Below are positions 53,720 through 62,604 of a stretch of 64,000 bases of DNA, piece after piece. The translations under genes were made by a program, and so were the position numbers. The stretch's first letter is position 1; every line of letters starts with the position of its first letter. Origin of the DNA: CAZHCA01 sp964530825. Lineage in GTDB: Bacteria; Bacteroidota; Bacteroidia; Chitinophagales; Saprospiraceae. The notes under the pieces are model-generated. The model was given only the letters and a program-made list of their open reading frames with translations. It had not been told where the DNA came from and did no database searches. The stretch covers positions 1 to 64,000 of the forward strand of contig CAZHCA010000007.1 in assembly GCA_964530825.1 (NCBI GenBank), read 5' to 3'.

Positions 53720-54682
53720 TTAATTTTTTGTAGCAACGGGGTTAGGATCGACTACCGATTTAAAGTATTCAAGGGTTTTGGTCAGCCCCTCCGCTCTGCT
53801 GATTTGAGGGGTCCAGTCCAGCAACTCCTTGGCTTTACTGATATCGGGCTGGCGCACCTTCGGATCATCAACGGGTAAGGGTTTGTGCACGATATGCGCC
53901 TTGGGGTTTTTAACTAAGTCCAAAATTTCCTGTGCAAATGCATAGATGGTTATTTCATCGGGGTTGCCGATGTTAATCGGTAGATGGTGTTCGGATAGCA
54001 ACAATCGGTAAATGCCCTCTACCAAGTCATCTACGTAACAGAAAGAACGCGTCTGCGTACCGTCTCCAAAGACGGTCAATCCTTCCCCCCGGATAGCTTG
54101 CGAGAAAAAGGCGGGCAGGACCCGGCCATCATTGACCCGCATGCGGGGGCCGTAAGTGTTGAAAATGCGGACGATCCTGGTTTCTACACCATGGAAATCG
54201 TGGTAGGCCATGGTGATCGCCTCTAAAAACCGCTTGGCTTCGTCGTATACACCGCGCGGACCGACGGGGTTGACGTTCCCCCAGTAGTCTTCGTGCTGGG
54301 GGTGTACCAGCGGGTCGCCGTAAACTTCAGAGGTGGAGGCAACCAAAATGCGGGCATTCTTGGCCTTAGCAAGACCCAGGAGGTTATGGGTACCTAGTGC
54401 ACCCACCTTGAGCGTTTGAATCGGCATTTTCAAGTAGTCAATAGGGCTTGCCGGCGAGGCAAAGTGTAGGATGTAGTCCAGGTCACCGGAGACGTGGACA
54501 AACTTGGTGACATCGTGATAGTAAAAATCGAAATGCTGGAGCGGAAAGAGGTGCTCAATGTTATTTATGCTGCCGGTCAGCAAATTATCCATCCCGATAA
54601 CATGGTAGCCTTCCTCGATAAACCGATCGCAGAGATGGGAACCCAGAAAGCCGGCTGCACCTGTGACGAGTACTTTTTTCAC
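53720..54682 (-). CDS. UDP-glucuronate decarboxylase (UDP-xylose synthase)
   Basis: The 320-residue protein starts with GTG at 54682 (MKKVLVTGAAGFLGSHL). It shows ASTSEVYGDPLVHPQ, YDEAKRFLEA (YxxxK) and IVRIFNTYGPRM, matching UXS enzymes that turn UDP-glucuronate into UDP-xylose using bound NAD. With the downstream rfbB it forms a two-gene sugar-nucleotide operon feeding surface polysaccharide synthesis. Confidence 0.93.
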   Translation of the reverse strand: MKKVLVTGAAGFLGSHLCDRFIEEGYHVIGMDNLLTGSINNIEHLFPLQHFDFYYHDVTKFVHVSGDLDYILHFASPASPIDYLKMPIQTLKVGALGTHNLLGLAKAKNARILVASTSEVYGDPLVHPQHEDYWGNVNPVGPRGVYDEAKRFLEAITMAYHDFHGVETRIVRIFNTYGPRMRVNDGRVLPAFFSQAIRGEGLTVFGDGTQTRSFCYVDDLVEGIYRLLLSEHHLPINIGNPDEITIYAFAQEILDLVKNPKAHIVHKPLPVDDPKVRQPDISKAKELLDWTPQISRAEGLTKTLEYFKSVVDPNPVATKN

Positions 54683-54919
54683 GACGCAAATTTTAATCCC
54701 CGCAATTTGTCGAAGCAGTTGTCAGGGCTAATTTCGGGAAAATATAGGTAGAACTTCCCTTGCTTCAAATATAGGTCGTTTTGGTGGATTGCTAAGGTAT
54801 GCGATGCAAAAGCTGATGTTATTTAAATCCTCTCCGGCCTGTCAATACGAAGCTCTCCCGCTCCTTTACGCCCGCTGGTTTGTAATAAATGCGACCGAGG
54901 TATTACCTTAGCCAAAATT

Positions 54920-55684
54920 ATGGTTTGTATGTGGCGAATACTATTCCTGCTGACCCTAGCTTGCTGGATTTTGGTAAGCCGTTTGCCGGCCCAGTCTGCC
55001 GTGCTCAATCAGGGCGACGCATTGCTCCTTACCTTTTCTTATGGGTTTCAGTCCCCGGGGGGAGACCTTATCGACCGGTTCGGTAATAATTCCGCATTGG
55101 GCTTAGGCGTAGAATGGATTACCGAAGAATCCAATTGGATTTTCGGCTTGCAGGGGCAATTCCTGTTTGGCAATAATGTGAACGAAGATGTTCTGGCGCC
55201 GCTGCGCACCGACGAGGGGTTCCTCATCGGTAACGACCGCCGGCCTGCGGATCTGCAGCTACGCCAGCGGGGTTGGTATGTAGGCGGTGAAGTAGGTAAA
55301 ATCTTATCCCTCTCGGATGTTAACCCTCGCCTGGGTATTCGCGTTTCGCTGGGTGCCGGAGTATTACAGCACAAAATTCGCATTCAGGAAGATCCAGAAC
55401 GCTCCGTACCCCAGACGTTGGGCGATTACGAAAAAGGGTACGATCGCCTGTCCAATGGCATTGCGTTTAAACAATTTATCGGCTACCAGCAGCTATCCTT
55501 AAACCGACGTATCAACGTGATTGCCGGGGTTGAAATCATTGAAGCCTTCACCCAGAGCCGCCGGGATTTCAATTTTGATACCCGAAGCGCGGATACCGAG
55601 ATGCGCCTGGACTTGCTTTTCGGTTTCCGCGTGGGTGTAATCCTGCCCTTTTACTTCGGCTTCGGTGAGGAAATCAATTATTGA
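54920..55684 (+). CDS. Predicted outer-membrane beta-barrel protein, unknown function
   Basis: The 254-residue protein has a signal peptide; the start may be the ATG at 54920 or the one at 54929 (MWRILFLLTLACW). The mature part consists of alternating strands (LLLTFSYGFQSPGGDLIDRF, GWYVGGEVGKI, RLGIRVSLGAGVLQHKI) typical of small outer-membrane barrels, and ends in FYFGFGEEINY. It lies 36 bp before waaA, so a part in LPS or outer-membrane assembly is possible. No named family was recognised. Confidence 0.75.
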   Translation: MVCMWRILFLLTLACWILVSRLPAQSAVLNQGDALLLTFSYGFQSPGGDLIDRFGNNSALGLGVEWITEESNWIFGLQGQFLFGNNVNEDVLAPLRTDEGFLIGNDRRPADLQLRQRGWYVGGEVGKILSLSDVNPRLGIRVSLGAGVLQHKIRIQEDPERSVPQTLGDYEKGYDRLSNGIAFKQFIGYQQLSLNRRINVIAGVEIIEAFTQSRRDFNFDTRSADTEMRLDLLFGFRVGVILPFYFGFGEEINY

Positions 55685-55720
55685 AAAAGATTATTGTAGT
55701 CGGGGGCAAAATCATCCAGC

Positions 55721-56983
55721 ATGACAAAATGCTTGTACACCTTGGGAATCTGGCTGTACTATTTTGCCATTCGGTTGGCTGCTTGGCGCCGGCCCAAAGC
55801 CCGCCAGTGGGTGACTGGACGCGATGGCTGGCGGGCCGGTCTGCGACAACGGCTGGCTACTCGCCGGGCCGGTCAACCCTTGCTGTGGATGCACTGTGCT
55901 TCCCTCGGTGAGTTTGAGCAAGGGCGCCCCTTGCTGGAGATGCTTCGGGAAAAACAACCGGCTACTTTTTTGTTGCTGACCTTTTTTTCACCCTCCGGAT
56001 ACAACATACGGAAAACCTACGCCGGTGTGGACGTGGTCACTTACCTGCCGATCGATTTGCCTGGAGCGGTCAAGGACTTCCTGGATCTCGTTCGCCCTAA
56101 CCTGGCTGTCCTGGTTAAATATGAATTCTGGTTCAATTACCTGGCGGGTCTGCACCGCAGAGGGGTTCCGGTAGTGACTATTGCAGCAGTATATCGCCCA
56201 CAGCAATTGTTTTTCCAACCCTGGGGTGGTTACTTTCTTCGGCAACTCCGTCCTTTTGCGCACCATTTTGTGCAAGCCGGCAAAGATGAACAACTACTCC
56301 GGCGGTATGGAATTGACGCCGTAACAGTTGCCGGTGATCCGCGCGTGGATCGCGTCTTGCAGATTGCTCGCCAGAGCGATGATCTGGAAGAGATCCGCCA
56401 ATTTGTGGGGGAACGCTCCGCAATTATCGTCGGCAGTTCCTGGGAGCCTGACGAGGCACTGCTGCAAAAATGGTGGTCGGGCCGGCAGTCCGAAAATTGG
56501 TGCATGATCATTGCCCCTCACGATATCGGAGAACCCCACCTGCAACGGATCGCCGAACGGTTCGGCAAAGACCGGATCGTACGCTATGCCGGGTTGAATG
56601 GTGCGACCCTGGGAGTGGAAAAAATCCTGTTAATCGATTCCATCGGTTTACTCGCCAGCATTTACCGCTACGGTCGCCTCGCCTACGTGGGTGGTGGCTT
56701 CGGTGCAGGTATTCACAACACCTTAGAGCCCATGGCTCACGGGTTACCAGTGATCTTTGGACCCCGCTACCAGAAATTTCCCGAAGCGGTCGAAACGGTA
56801 CACCAGGGTGGTGCGTTTTCGATCCAGGATGCCGATGAGTTGGGAGAGGTTTTTGAGCAGTTGCTCGACCCGGAAAAGTACGACCGGGCCCAGCAAACCA
56901 TTTACCATTATATGCAAAAAAGCCAGGGAGCAACGCATACCATCTACCGTACGTTGCAAGCTCTGCTGCCGACGCCTTCTTAG
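55721..56983 (+). CDS. waaA: 3-deoxy-D-manno-octulosonic acid (Kdo) transferase
   Basis: The 420-residue GT30 enzyme has an N-terminal membrane anchor (LGIWLYYFAIRLA), the CASLGEFEQGRPLL motif with the catalytic Glu, SPSGY, the domain-linking GDPRVDRV, and the C-terminal GGGFGAGIHNTLEPMAHGLPVIFGP that binds CMP-Kdo. It adds Kdo to lipid A at the inner-membrane face. Its neighbour downstream encodes a heptose kinase, giving an LPS-core context. Confidence 0.94.
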   Translation: MTKCLYTLGIWLYYFAIRLAAWRRPKARQWVTGRDGWRAGLRQRLATRRAGQPLLWMHCASLGEFEQGRPLLEMLREKQPATFLLLTFFSPSGYNIRKTYAGVDVVTYLPIDLPGAVKDFLDLVRPNLAVLVKYEFWFNYLAGLHRRGVPVVTIAAVYRPQQLFFQPWGGYFLRQLRPFAHHFVQAGKDEQLLRRYGIDAVTVAGDPRVDRVLQIARQSDDLEEIRQFVGERSAIIVGSSWEPDEALLQKWWSGRQSENWCMIIAPHDIGEPHLQRIAERFGKDRIVRYAGLNGATLGVEKILLIDSIGLLASIYRYGRLAYVGGGFGAGIHNTLEPMAHGLPVIFGPRYQKFPEAVETVHQGGAFSIQDADELGEVFEQLLDPEKYDRAQQTIYHYMQKSQGATHTIYRTLQALLPTPS

Positions 56984-57049
56984 CAACAAACTTTCCCTTT
57001 TTATACCCGGCCGGTATCCGGCAGGTTAGCTTAATTGAGCTACATTTGG

Positions 57050-57057
57050 TATTTTTG
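57050..57057 (+). promoter_or_regulatory. Putative -7 box for the heptose-kinase gene
   Basis: TATTTTTG matches TANNTTTG in an AT-rich 186-bp gap, 112 bp before the start codon at 57170. No well-spaced -33 element was found. Confidence 0.35.
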
Positions 57058-57169
57058 TTTTCTTTTTAGGTAGGGAAATTATTTCAACTTTTTTAATCGA
57101 GCTGCAACCAATAAATTTAAATCAGTTTCCGCTTAAACGACAAACGAGGCTGTAATCGAAGAACCGCTC

Positions 57170-58171
57170 ATGGTGACTACCGAAAATCTCTTTGACGCAT
57201 TTTCCAAACTCAATGTCTTAGTACTTGGCGACGTGATGATCGACCGTTACCTGAACGGTGAGGTAAACCGCATTTCGCCCGAAGCGCCGGTGCCGGTCGT
57301 TCAGCTGCAGGCCCGCGACAGCCGGCTGGGGGGAGCGGCGAACGTGGCGCTCAATTTGCGGGCATTGGGGGCTAATCCCTTCCTTTGCAGCGTTATTGGT
57401 GACGACCAACGGGGCGAGGAGCTTTTGAACATCCTGCCGTCCCAGGGGCTTTCCGCTCGGGGTATTTTGCAGTCCAAAAAACGGAAGACAACGGTTAAAA
57501 CTCGGGTCTCGGCCAGTAACCAACAGCTTTTGCGCGTCGATGAAGAAGATACCCACGATCTGAGCCCGCAAGAGCAGGAGCAGTTTTTGGAAAATATCCG
57601 CGATCTGCTCGACCACCGCGATATCCATGTCATTCTTTTTCAGGATTACAATAAGGGTGTTTTGCCGCACCGCGTGATCAACGAGGTGATTCTGGAAGCG
57701 ATTAAACGGGATATTCCCACTGCTGCCGATCCCAAGTTTAAGAACTTCTGGTCCTACAAGCATATAACGCTCTTCAAGCCCAACCTGAAGGAGATCCGGG
57801 CTCAGGTAGAAGGTCTGGACGAGGTAGATCACACCAAACTGCTGCATGCCGCGCGCCAGATTCGCAATAAATTGGGGAATCAATACACGCTGATTACCCT
57901 TTCCGAGTTGGGATTGTACATCGAGGATGGAGAACGGGGGCAGATTTATCCCACCCAGGCGCGAACCATAGCGGATGTCTGCGGCGCCGGCGATACGGTC
58001 ATTAGCGTTGCTTCTCTAGGGCTTGCGCTGGGTTTACCACTCTATGAGATTGCGCATTTATCCAACCTGGCAGGTGGTCAGGTGTGCGAGCGGGTTGGGG
58101 TCGTACCGGTAGATAAAGGCCAACTGCGCGCAGAATACGAACAACTGATGGGCAGGCAAAAGCCTGCTTAG
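57170..58171 (+). CDS. D-glycero-beta-D-manno-heptose-7-phosphate kinase (RfaE1/HldA type)
   Basis: This 333-residue PfkB-family sugar kinase shows GDVMIDRYLNGEVNRISPEAP-type motifs near the start, LGGAANVALNL, QDYNKGVL, ADPKFKNF and the ATP/catalytic CGAGDTV. These fit the kinase half of HldE. The nucleotidyltransferase half is absent, so a separate RfaE2/HldC should exist elsewhere. It makes the bisphosphate needed for ADP-heptose in LPS core synthesis. Its end overlaps the convergent GNAT gene by 4 bp. Confidence 0.9.
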   Translation: MVTTENLFDAFSKLNVLVLGDVMIDRYLNGEVNRISPEAPVPVVQLQARDSRLGGAANVALNLRALGANPFLCSVIGDDQRGEELLNILPSQGLSARGILQSKKRKTTVKTRVSASNQQLLRVDEEDTHDLSPQEQEQFLENIRDLLDHRDIHVILFQDYNKGVLPHRVINEVILEAIKRDIPTAADPKFKNFWSYKHITLFKPNLKEIRAQVEGLDEVDHTKLLHAARQIRNKLGNQYTLITLSELGLYIEDGERGQIYPTQARTIADVCGAGDTVISVASLGLALGLPLYEIAHLSNLAGGQVCERVGVVPVDKGQLRAEYEQLMGRQKPA

Positions 58172-58668
58172 AGGTCCAGGAGATAGTACGCCTCGCAAGC
58201 ATTATGGCCGGTATTACCCAGGGGCTGATCCAACAGCCGAAACCCCATCTTTTGATAGAGCCTGTTGGCCTCTTGCATGCGCACTACCGTCTCGAGGTAG
58301 CACTGCCAGTAGCCCAGGGCTCGGGCCGCATTCAAACAACGGTTCAGCAGTTGTTTGCCGAGACCGCGCCCGCGCAGACCGGGCAGGAAGTACATTTTTT
58401 TCAGCTCACATACCGAAGGGGGTGCACCCACTAAAGGGCCGATTCCGCCGCAGCCCTGCACCTGACCATTAACTTCCACCACAAAAAAAGCACTGTTGGC
58501 CGGATCATAAGCTTCGAACATGTGATCGACTTCCGGATCGTTGATACTGTAGCCAGGGCCCACTGTTTCGTATTCGGTCATCACTTGCCGTATGATGGCT
58601 GCTACGGATGGATTATCCGGCTTGGTGATTGGGCGAATAACGGGATCGTAAAAAGTGATTTTACTCAT
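58168..58668 (-). CDS. GNAT N-acetyltransferase
   Basis: The 166-residue acetyltransferase has CELKKMYFLPGLRGRGLGKQLL, the acetyl-CoA loop R-G-R-G-L-G, and ANRLYQKMGFRLL near the end. It resembles small-molecule or amino-acid acetyltransferases of the Acetyltransf_1 group. Substrate unknown. It overlaps the convergent heptose-kinase gene by 4 bp. Confidence 0.88.
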   Translation of the reverse strand: MSKITFYDPVIRPITKPDNPSVAAIIRQVMTEYETVGPGYSINDPEVDHMFEAYDPANSAFFVVEVNGQVQGCGGIGPLVGAPPSVCELKKMYFLPGLRGRGLGKQLLNRCLNAARALGYWQCYLETVVRMQEANRLYQKMGFRLLDQPLGNTGHNACEAYYLLDL

Positions 58669-58774
58669 AATGATAAGACACTTAACGCCCCAAAAGGGAT
58701 TTCCATTCAGAAAATAAGGTAAATTTCGGAAACCGTTCTCACCATGAACTGCCGAAAACTAAAAATTAAAAGTC

Positions 58775-59242
58775 ATGGCTATACATCCCGACCACATCAT
58801 TCACTACTTCCACCACGGACTGGATCAGCTCCGCGATGAGCTGCTGGCTTACGAAGCAGAATCGGATCTTTGGGCCGTAGCCGGTCAGATCAATAACTCG
58901 GCGGGTAACCTGGTACTGCACCTGGTAGGCAACCTACAACACTTTATCGGCGAGGGCATCGGAAATAGCGGCTACGTTCGGGATCGTGAATTTGAGTTCT
59001 CTGCAAAAAATGTAGACCGCGCTACCCTCCTGCAAGAGATTGAAGATTGCAAAATGATGCTCACCGAGGTAATCGGCAAAAAGGCCGACTTCTCCGCGCC
59101 CTTTCCTTTTGATTTTACCGACACTCCGGGCGGCACGCAGGGGTATTCCATTCTGCGGCTGCTCACGCATTTCTATTATCACCTCGGCCAGGTAAATTAC
59201 CACCGTCGGCTCATCGGTTCATACCCCAAAGCCAAGGGATAG
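58775..59242 (+). CDS. DinB-like four-helix-bundle protein
   Basis: The 155-residue protein has a DinB/YfiT-like helical bundle with the metal histidines in LVLHLVGNLQHFIG and HFYYHLGQVNYHRR. Such proteins bind a divalent metal and are often thiol-dependent transferases, but substrates are mostly unknown. It probably has its own promoter. Its last 24 bp overlap the end of the convergent UbiA-like gene. Confidence 0.87.
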   Translation: MAIHPDHIIHYFHHGLDQLRDELLAYEAESDLWAVAGQINNSAGNLVLHLVGNLQHFIGEGIGNSGYVRDREFEFSAKNVDRATLLQEIEDCKMMLTEVIGKKADFSAPFPFDFTDTPGGTQGYSILRLLTHFYYHLGQVNYHRRLIGSYPKAKG

Positions 59243-60085
59243 CAAATAGGTGATCACAAAGGGCAAGACGAGCATCCCATTGACTGCTCCGGTGAAATAC
59301 AGGTCAGTTCGATCAGGCTGTGCGCTCCGGATGACGAAAGCAGCCATTCCCAGGCTGCTTACCCACCCGATCCATAGCAACCAAGGATACCAGCCCAGCA
59401 TGGCCAGGGTTCCGCTAAGGACACCACTGAGGCCGAGCGCCCGGTAAGCTAGGTTTTTGGTGCGGTCGACGCCCAGACGCGTCGGCAGGGTAGGAACTCC
59501 AAACTGCCGGTCAAAGGGGAGGTCCCGGATGTCGAAAGGCAGACCTATGGCAAAAATGTAAGCCGTCCGTTCGGCGGTCAATAATAATAACTGGGGCCAA
59601 GGACGCCCGAGCAGGCCGGCCGGAAGTAGTGCAGTAAAAGCGCCCCACATCAGTGCCAGCAAAAAGACCTTCAGCAACGGAACATCGCGCAGCCGCCGGC
59701 TTTGGCCAAAGACCGGCAGAATGTAGGCAGCTGAAAGCGCGACGAAAGGCAGCACTATCCAGCGCCATCTCGAGGGTAATGCCAAAAAGCTGTGCAGCAA
59801 AAAAGGGAGACTGACTACACAGGCAGCGAGGAGCCAGCCTCGCCAACGGTAGAGCTGCCGGTAGCGCTCATTGGTTCGGTATAATGGGTACCGATGCATG
59901 CCGATTAAACGGTGTGCAGCGTAAAGTCCCAGTGTGCCGAAGAAGACGAAAGTGTGCACCTTTTCCCAAGCCGGGGCATCCTCTAGCAGTAGCCAACGCG
60001 TGTGTTCAGTCATCGCGACGGCGCCCACAGCGATCCATAGGTTGGTGTACAGCAAAAAGCGAATTACTGGGTTGATATAAACCAT
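59219..60085 (-). CDS. UbiA-like polytopic membrane protein with only the second Asp motif
   Basis: The 288-residue protein has about 8-9 membrane segments. Residues 185-196 (DIRDLPFDRQFG) fit the second Asp-rich motif of UbiA prenyltransferases (DxxxDxxxG), and VPTLPTRLG follows as in that family. The first motif (NDxxDxxxD) has no clear counterpart; the expected place reads YAAHRLIGMHR. It may be a divergent prenyltransferase or an inactive relative. It overlaps the DinB-like gene by 24 bp and lies 33 bp upstream of the M42 peptidase stop. Confidence 0.7.
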   Translation of the reverse strand: MVYINPVIRFLLYTNLWIAVGAVAMTEHTRWLLLEDAPAWEKVHTFVFFGTLGLYAAHRLIGMHRYPLYRTNERYRQLYRWRGWLLAACVVSLPFLLHSFLALPSRWRWIVLPFVALSAAYILPVFGQSRRLRDVPLLKVFLLALMWGAFTALLPAGLLGRPWPQLLLLTAERTAYIFAIGLPFDIRDLPFDRQFGVPTLPTRLGVDRTKNLAYRALGLSGVLSGTLAMLGWYPWLLWIGWVSSLGMAAFVIRSAQPDRTDLYFTGAVNGMLVLPFVITYLLSLGFGV

Positions 60086-60117
60086 GTAGCGGGGCCGGAA
60101 CGGCGACCGAAAGGTGC

Positions 60118-61191
60118 TTAGAAATACTTGAAGTTGTGCCCGTTCTCGATGTTTTTCAGGGTGGCAAAAATAAGGTCGATCACTGCTTCTACATCCTTTT
60201 TGTGAGCGGTCTCCACCGTGGTATGCATGTAGCGTAGCGGTAGCGAGATTAATGCCGAAGGTACCCCCCCGTTAGCATAGGCAAAAGCATCGGTATCGGT
60301 ACCCGTCCTGCGGGAGGCAGCCTCCCGCTGAAAGGGGATTTCATGCTGTTCGGCCGTGTCGATAATGAGGTCCAGCAACTTGCGATGTACTGCCGGAGCG
60401 TAGGTCACCGTTGGGCCATTACCGGCTTTTACATCGCCGTTTTTCTTGATGTTAACCAGGGGGGTATTAGTATCGTGGGTCACGTCGGTGATAATCGCCG
60501 CATGCGGCTTGATGGTTTGGGCGATCATTTCGGCACCGCGCAGCCCGATTTCTTCCTGGACCGAGTTGACGATGTACAGCGAGAAGGGTAGTTCCACCTG
60601 CTCCTCGTGCAGGCGGCGTGCTACTTCGGCAATACAAAAGCCCCCCATTCTATTGTCGAGCGCCCGCCCCACGTAGTAGCGGTCATTGAGCACCATGACT
60701 TCATCATCGAAGGTCATAACGCAGCCCACATGAATGCCTAATTCGTGAACTTCTTCTTTATTGGCGGCGCCCACATCGATGAAAATATTTTCCAGCTTGG
60801 GGGTCAACTTGGCATCATCGCCGTAGCGGGTGTGGATAGCCGGCCAGCCGAAGATGCCTTTGACGATACCCTTTTTTGTCTGGATGTTAACCCGCTTGGA
60901 AGGAGCGATCAAATGGTCGGAGGAACCGTTTCGGATGACGTTGATAAAACCATCGTCGGAAATGTAGTGGACAAACCAGGATATCTCATCGGCGTGCGCC
61001 TCGATTACAACCCGGTAGTCTTTTCCGGGGTTCACGACCCCGTAGGCAGTACCATAATTGTCGAGATGCCATTCGTGTACAAACGGTTTTAAATAATCGA
61101 GCCATAGTTTCTGCCCGGGGTCTTCATAGCCGGTAGGAGAAGCATTATTTAGGTAGGATATCAAAAACTGTTCGGATTGGGCATTTATCAT
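60118..61191 (-). CDS. M42-family aminopeptidase (glutamyl/PepA-type metallopeptidase)
   Basis: The 357-residue protein starts at the ATG at 61191 (MINAQSEQFLISYL). Metal ligands are seen in IEAHADEISW (His), GRALDNRMGG (bridging Asp), NSVQEEIGLRG (catalytic Glu pair), AIITDVTHDT (Asp) and LRYMHTTVE (His). M42 enzymes form large cytosolic dodecamers that trim peptides from the N-terminus. The longer in-frame extension upstream reads antisense to pyrE and is not coding. Confidence 0.92.
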   Translation of the reverse strand: MINAQSEQFLISYLNNASPTGYEDPGQKLWLDYLKPFVHEWHLDNYGTAYGVVNPGKDYRVVIEAHADEISWFVHYISDDGFINVIRNGSSDHLIAPSKRVNIQTKKGIVKGIFGWPAIHTRYGDDAKLTPKLENIFIDVGAANKEEVHELGIHVGCVMTFDDEVMVLNDRYYVGRALDNRMGGFCIAEVARRLHEEQVELPFSLYIVNSVQEEIGLRGAEMIAQTIKPHAAIITDVTHDTNTPLVNIKKNGDVKAGNGPTVTYAPAVHRKLLDLIIDTAEQHEIPFQREAASRRTGTDTDAFAYANGGVPSALISLPLRYMHTTVETAHKKDVEAVIDLIFATLKNIENGHNFKYF

Positions 61192-61241
61192 AGTGTGTAC
61201 TTTGAGTTTTAGTACAAAAAAGTCTAACGATTTTGCCGGTA

Positions 61242-61886
61242 TTATGTTGGAGTGCCGAATGTCTTCGACCAGCCGAGGTGGTCCCGGTGCCATTCTTGCA
61301 GCATTGCAAGATCGTCGGGCTGGATGTATTGCTGACTTTCGGCTTCTTTCAGTAAGGCCGGGTATTCGGTTAGGGTGCGGTAGGGGCAATCTGCGGCGGT
61401 GAACCCTTCTGCCACCTGCGGAAAGCCGTAGGTGAAGATCGCGATCACGCCCTGCACCCGGCAGCCAACTTCGCGGAGGGCCGCGACGGCCTTCAGGCTG
61501 CTGCCGCCGGTCGACAATAAATCTTCGATCACCAATACGCGAGCCCCCTCTTGCCAATCTCCTTCCACCTGGTTCTGGCGCCCGTGGCCTTTGGGTTCGG
61601 GCCGGACGTAAATAAAAGGCAATTTCAGTTTTTCTGCTAACAGGATGCCGTGCGGTATGCCCGCAGTTGCTACACCGGCCACCACGTCGAAGGGCGCAAA
61701 AGACTCGGCAACATCGGCAAAACACTGAACGATAAACGAACGGATGGCGGGATAGGAAAGAATGATCCGGTTGTCGCAGTAAATAGGCGCTTGGAGTCCC
61801 GAAGCCCAGGTAAAAGGCTTTTGCGGGTTTAGTTTTATTGCCTTTATTTGCAATAGGTGACGAGCTACTTTGGCTTGGGTTTCCAT
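61242..61886 (-). CDS. pyrE: Orotate phosphoribosyltransferase
   Basis: Starting at the ATG at 61886 gives 214 residues. The PRPP-binding motif is VLVIEDLLSTGGSSLKA, with TWASGLQAPIYCDNR near the N-terminus and VRPEPKGHGRQNQVEG as the flexible catalytic loop. It joins orotate to PRPP to give OMP, the substrate of PyrF encoded at 24098. It diverges from the NUDIX gene with a 39-bp gap and lies 50 bp upstream of the M42 peptidase gene, probably in one transcript. Confidence 0.94.
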   Translation of the reverse strand: METQAKVARHLLQIKAIKLNPQKPFTWASGLQAPIYCDNRIILSYPAIRSFIVQCFADVAESFAPFDVVAGVATAGIPHGILLAEKLKLPFIYVRPEPKGHGRQNQVEGDWQEGARVLVIEDLLSTGGSSLKAVAALREVGCRVQGVIAIFTYGFPQVAEGFTAADCPYRTLTEYPALLKEAESQQYIQPDDLAMLQEWHRDHLGWSKTFGTPT

Positions 61887-61922
61887 CCGTGTCCCTGTCT
61901 TTTCATCTTTAAAATTGCTCGG

Positions 61923-61930
61923 CAAATGTA
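61923..61930 (-). promoter_or_regulatory. Putative -7 box of pyrE overlapping the NUDIX start codon
   Basis: On the minus strand this is TACATTTG, an exact TANNTTTG match, 37 bp upstream of the pyrE ATG. It covers the ATG at 61926 of the divergent NUDIX gene, so RNA polymerase on one gene would cover the start of the other. Confidence 0.45.
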
Positions 61931-62546
61931 CAAAATATACATTAACGAAACGCCCCTCTTTCTTTTAGATGCCGATAAGCATGCGATTCCAGACGCCGGG
62001 CCTCAACATTTGGTGGCCCGTTATACGGGGATGCAAAAGATTTTGTTGAACTATGCCGACATGCTCGAAAAAACCAATCGTTTCGAAGCCATCACCTTGT
62101 ATGCCGAAGACTACGAGCAACTGGTAAGTGATTTTCACGATCATTACCGGGAGGAAGTGGCAGCCGGCGGTGTGGTAGAGAATCCCGAAGGCCAAATTCT
62201 GGCAATTTTCCGCCGTGGCTACTGGGACCTGCCCAAGGGAAAAATCGATACCGGCGAACAGCCCGCCGAAGCAGCCCGACGAGAGGTGGAGGAAGAAACC
62301 GGGATTGCCCCCGATTCAGTCGGCTCTAAGGTCGGCATGACCTACCATACCTACCGGGAGGGGAGCGGCAAAAGAGTGCTGAAGAAAACCCACTGGTTCG
62401 CCATGCAAGCTAAGAGTAGGCCGCCCACTCCCCAAACTTCCGAAGATATTGAACTGTCGATCTGGATCGCTCCCGCCGATTTGATCGCGCACAAAAGACC
62501 GATCTACCGGAGTATTTTGGATTTATTGGAAGCGCGGTATTCCTAG
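61926..62546 (+). CDS. NUDIX hydrolase
   Basis: Starting at the ATG at 61926 gives 206 residues: an N-terminal extension of about 85 residues and a Nudix domain with the box GKIDTGEQPAEAARREVEEETGI (split here only by eye; key residues Gly, Glu and REVEEE). Nudix enzymes cleave nucleoside diphosphates linked to another moiety; the substrate is not predictable. It is transcribed divergently from pyrE. Confidence 0.88.
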   Translation: MYKIYINETPLFLLDADKHAIPDAGPQHLVARYTGMQKILLNYADMLEKTNRFEAITLYAEDYEQLVSDFHDHYREEVAAGGVVENPEGQILAIFRRGYWDLPKGKIDTGEQPAEAARREVEEETGIAPDSVGSKVGMTYHTYREGSGKRVLKKTHWFAMQAKSRPPTPQTSEDIELSIWIAPADLIAHKRPIYRSILDLLEARYS

Positions 62547-62604
62547 GTGGGAAAAACTTCCTGCGGCCTCCACTCACCAAAGCATGGCGGTGATCCAAGG
62601 GCGT

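Noticed and set aside
61192..61725. 5' extension of the M42 peptidase frame
   Set aside because: It is Arg/Gly/Pro-rich antisense of pyrE; the family N-terminus begins at 61191.
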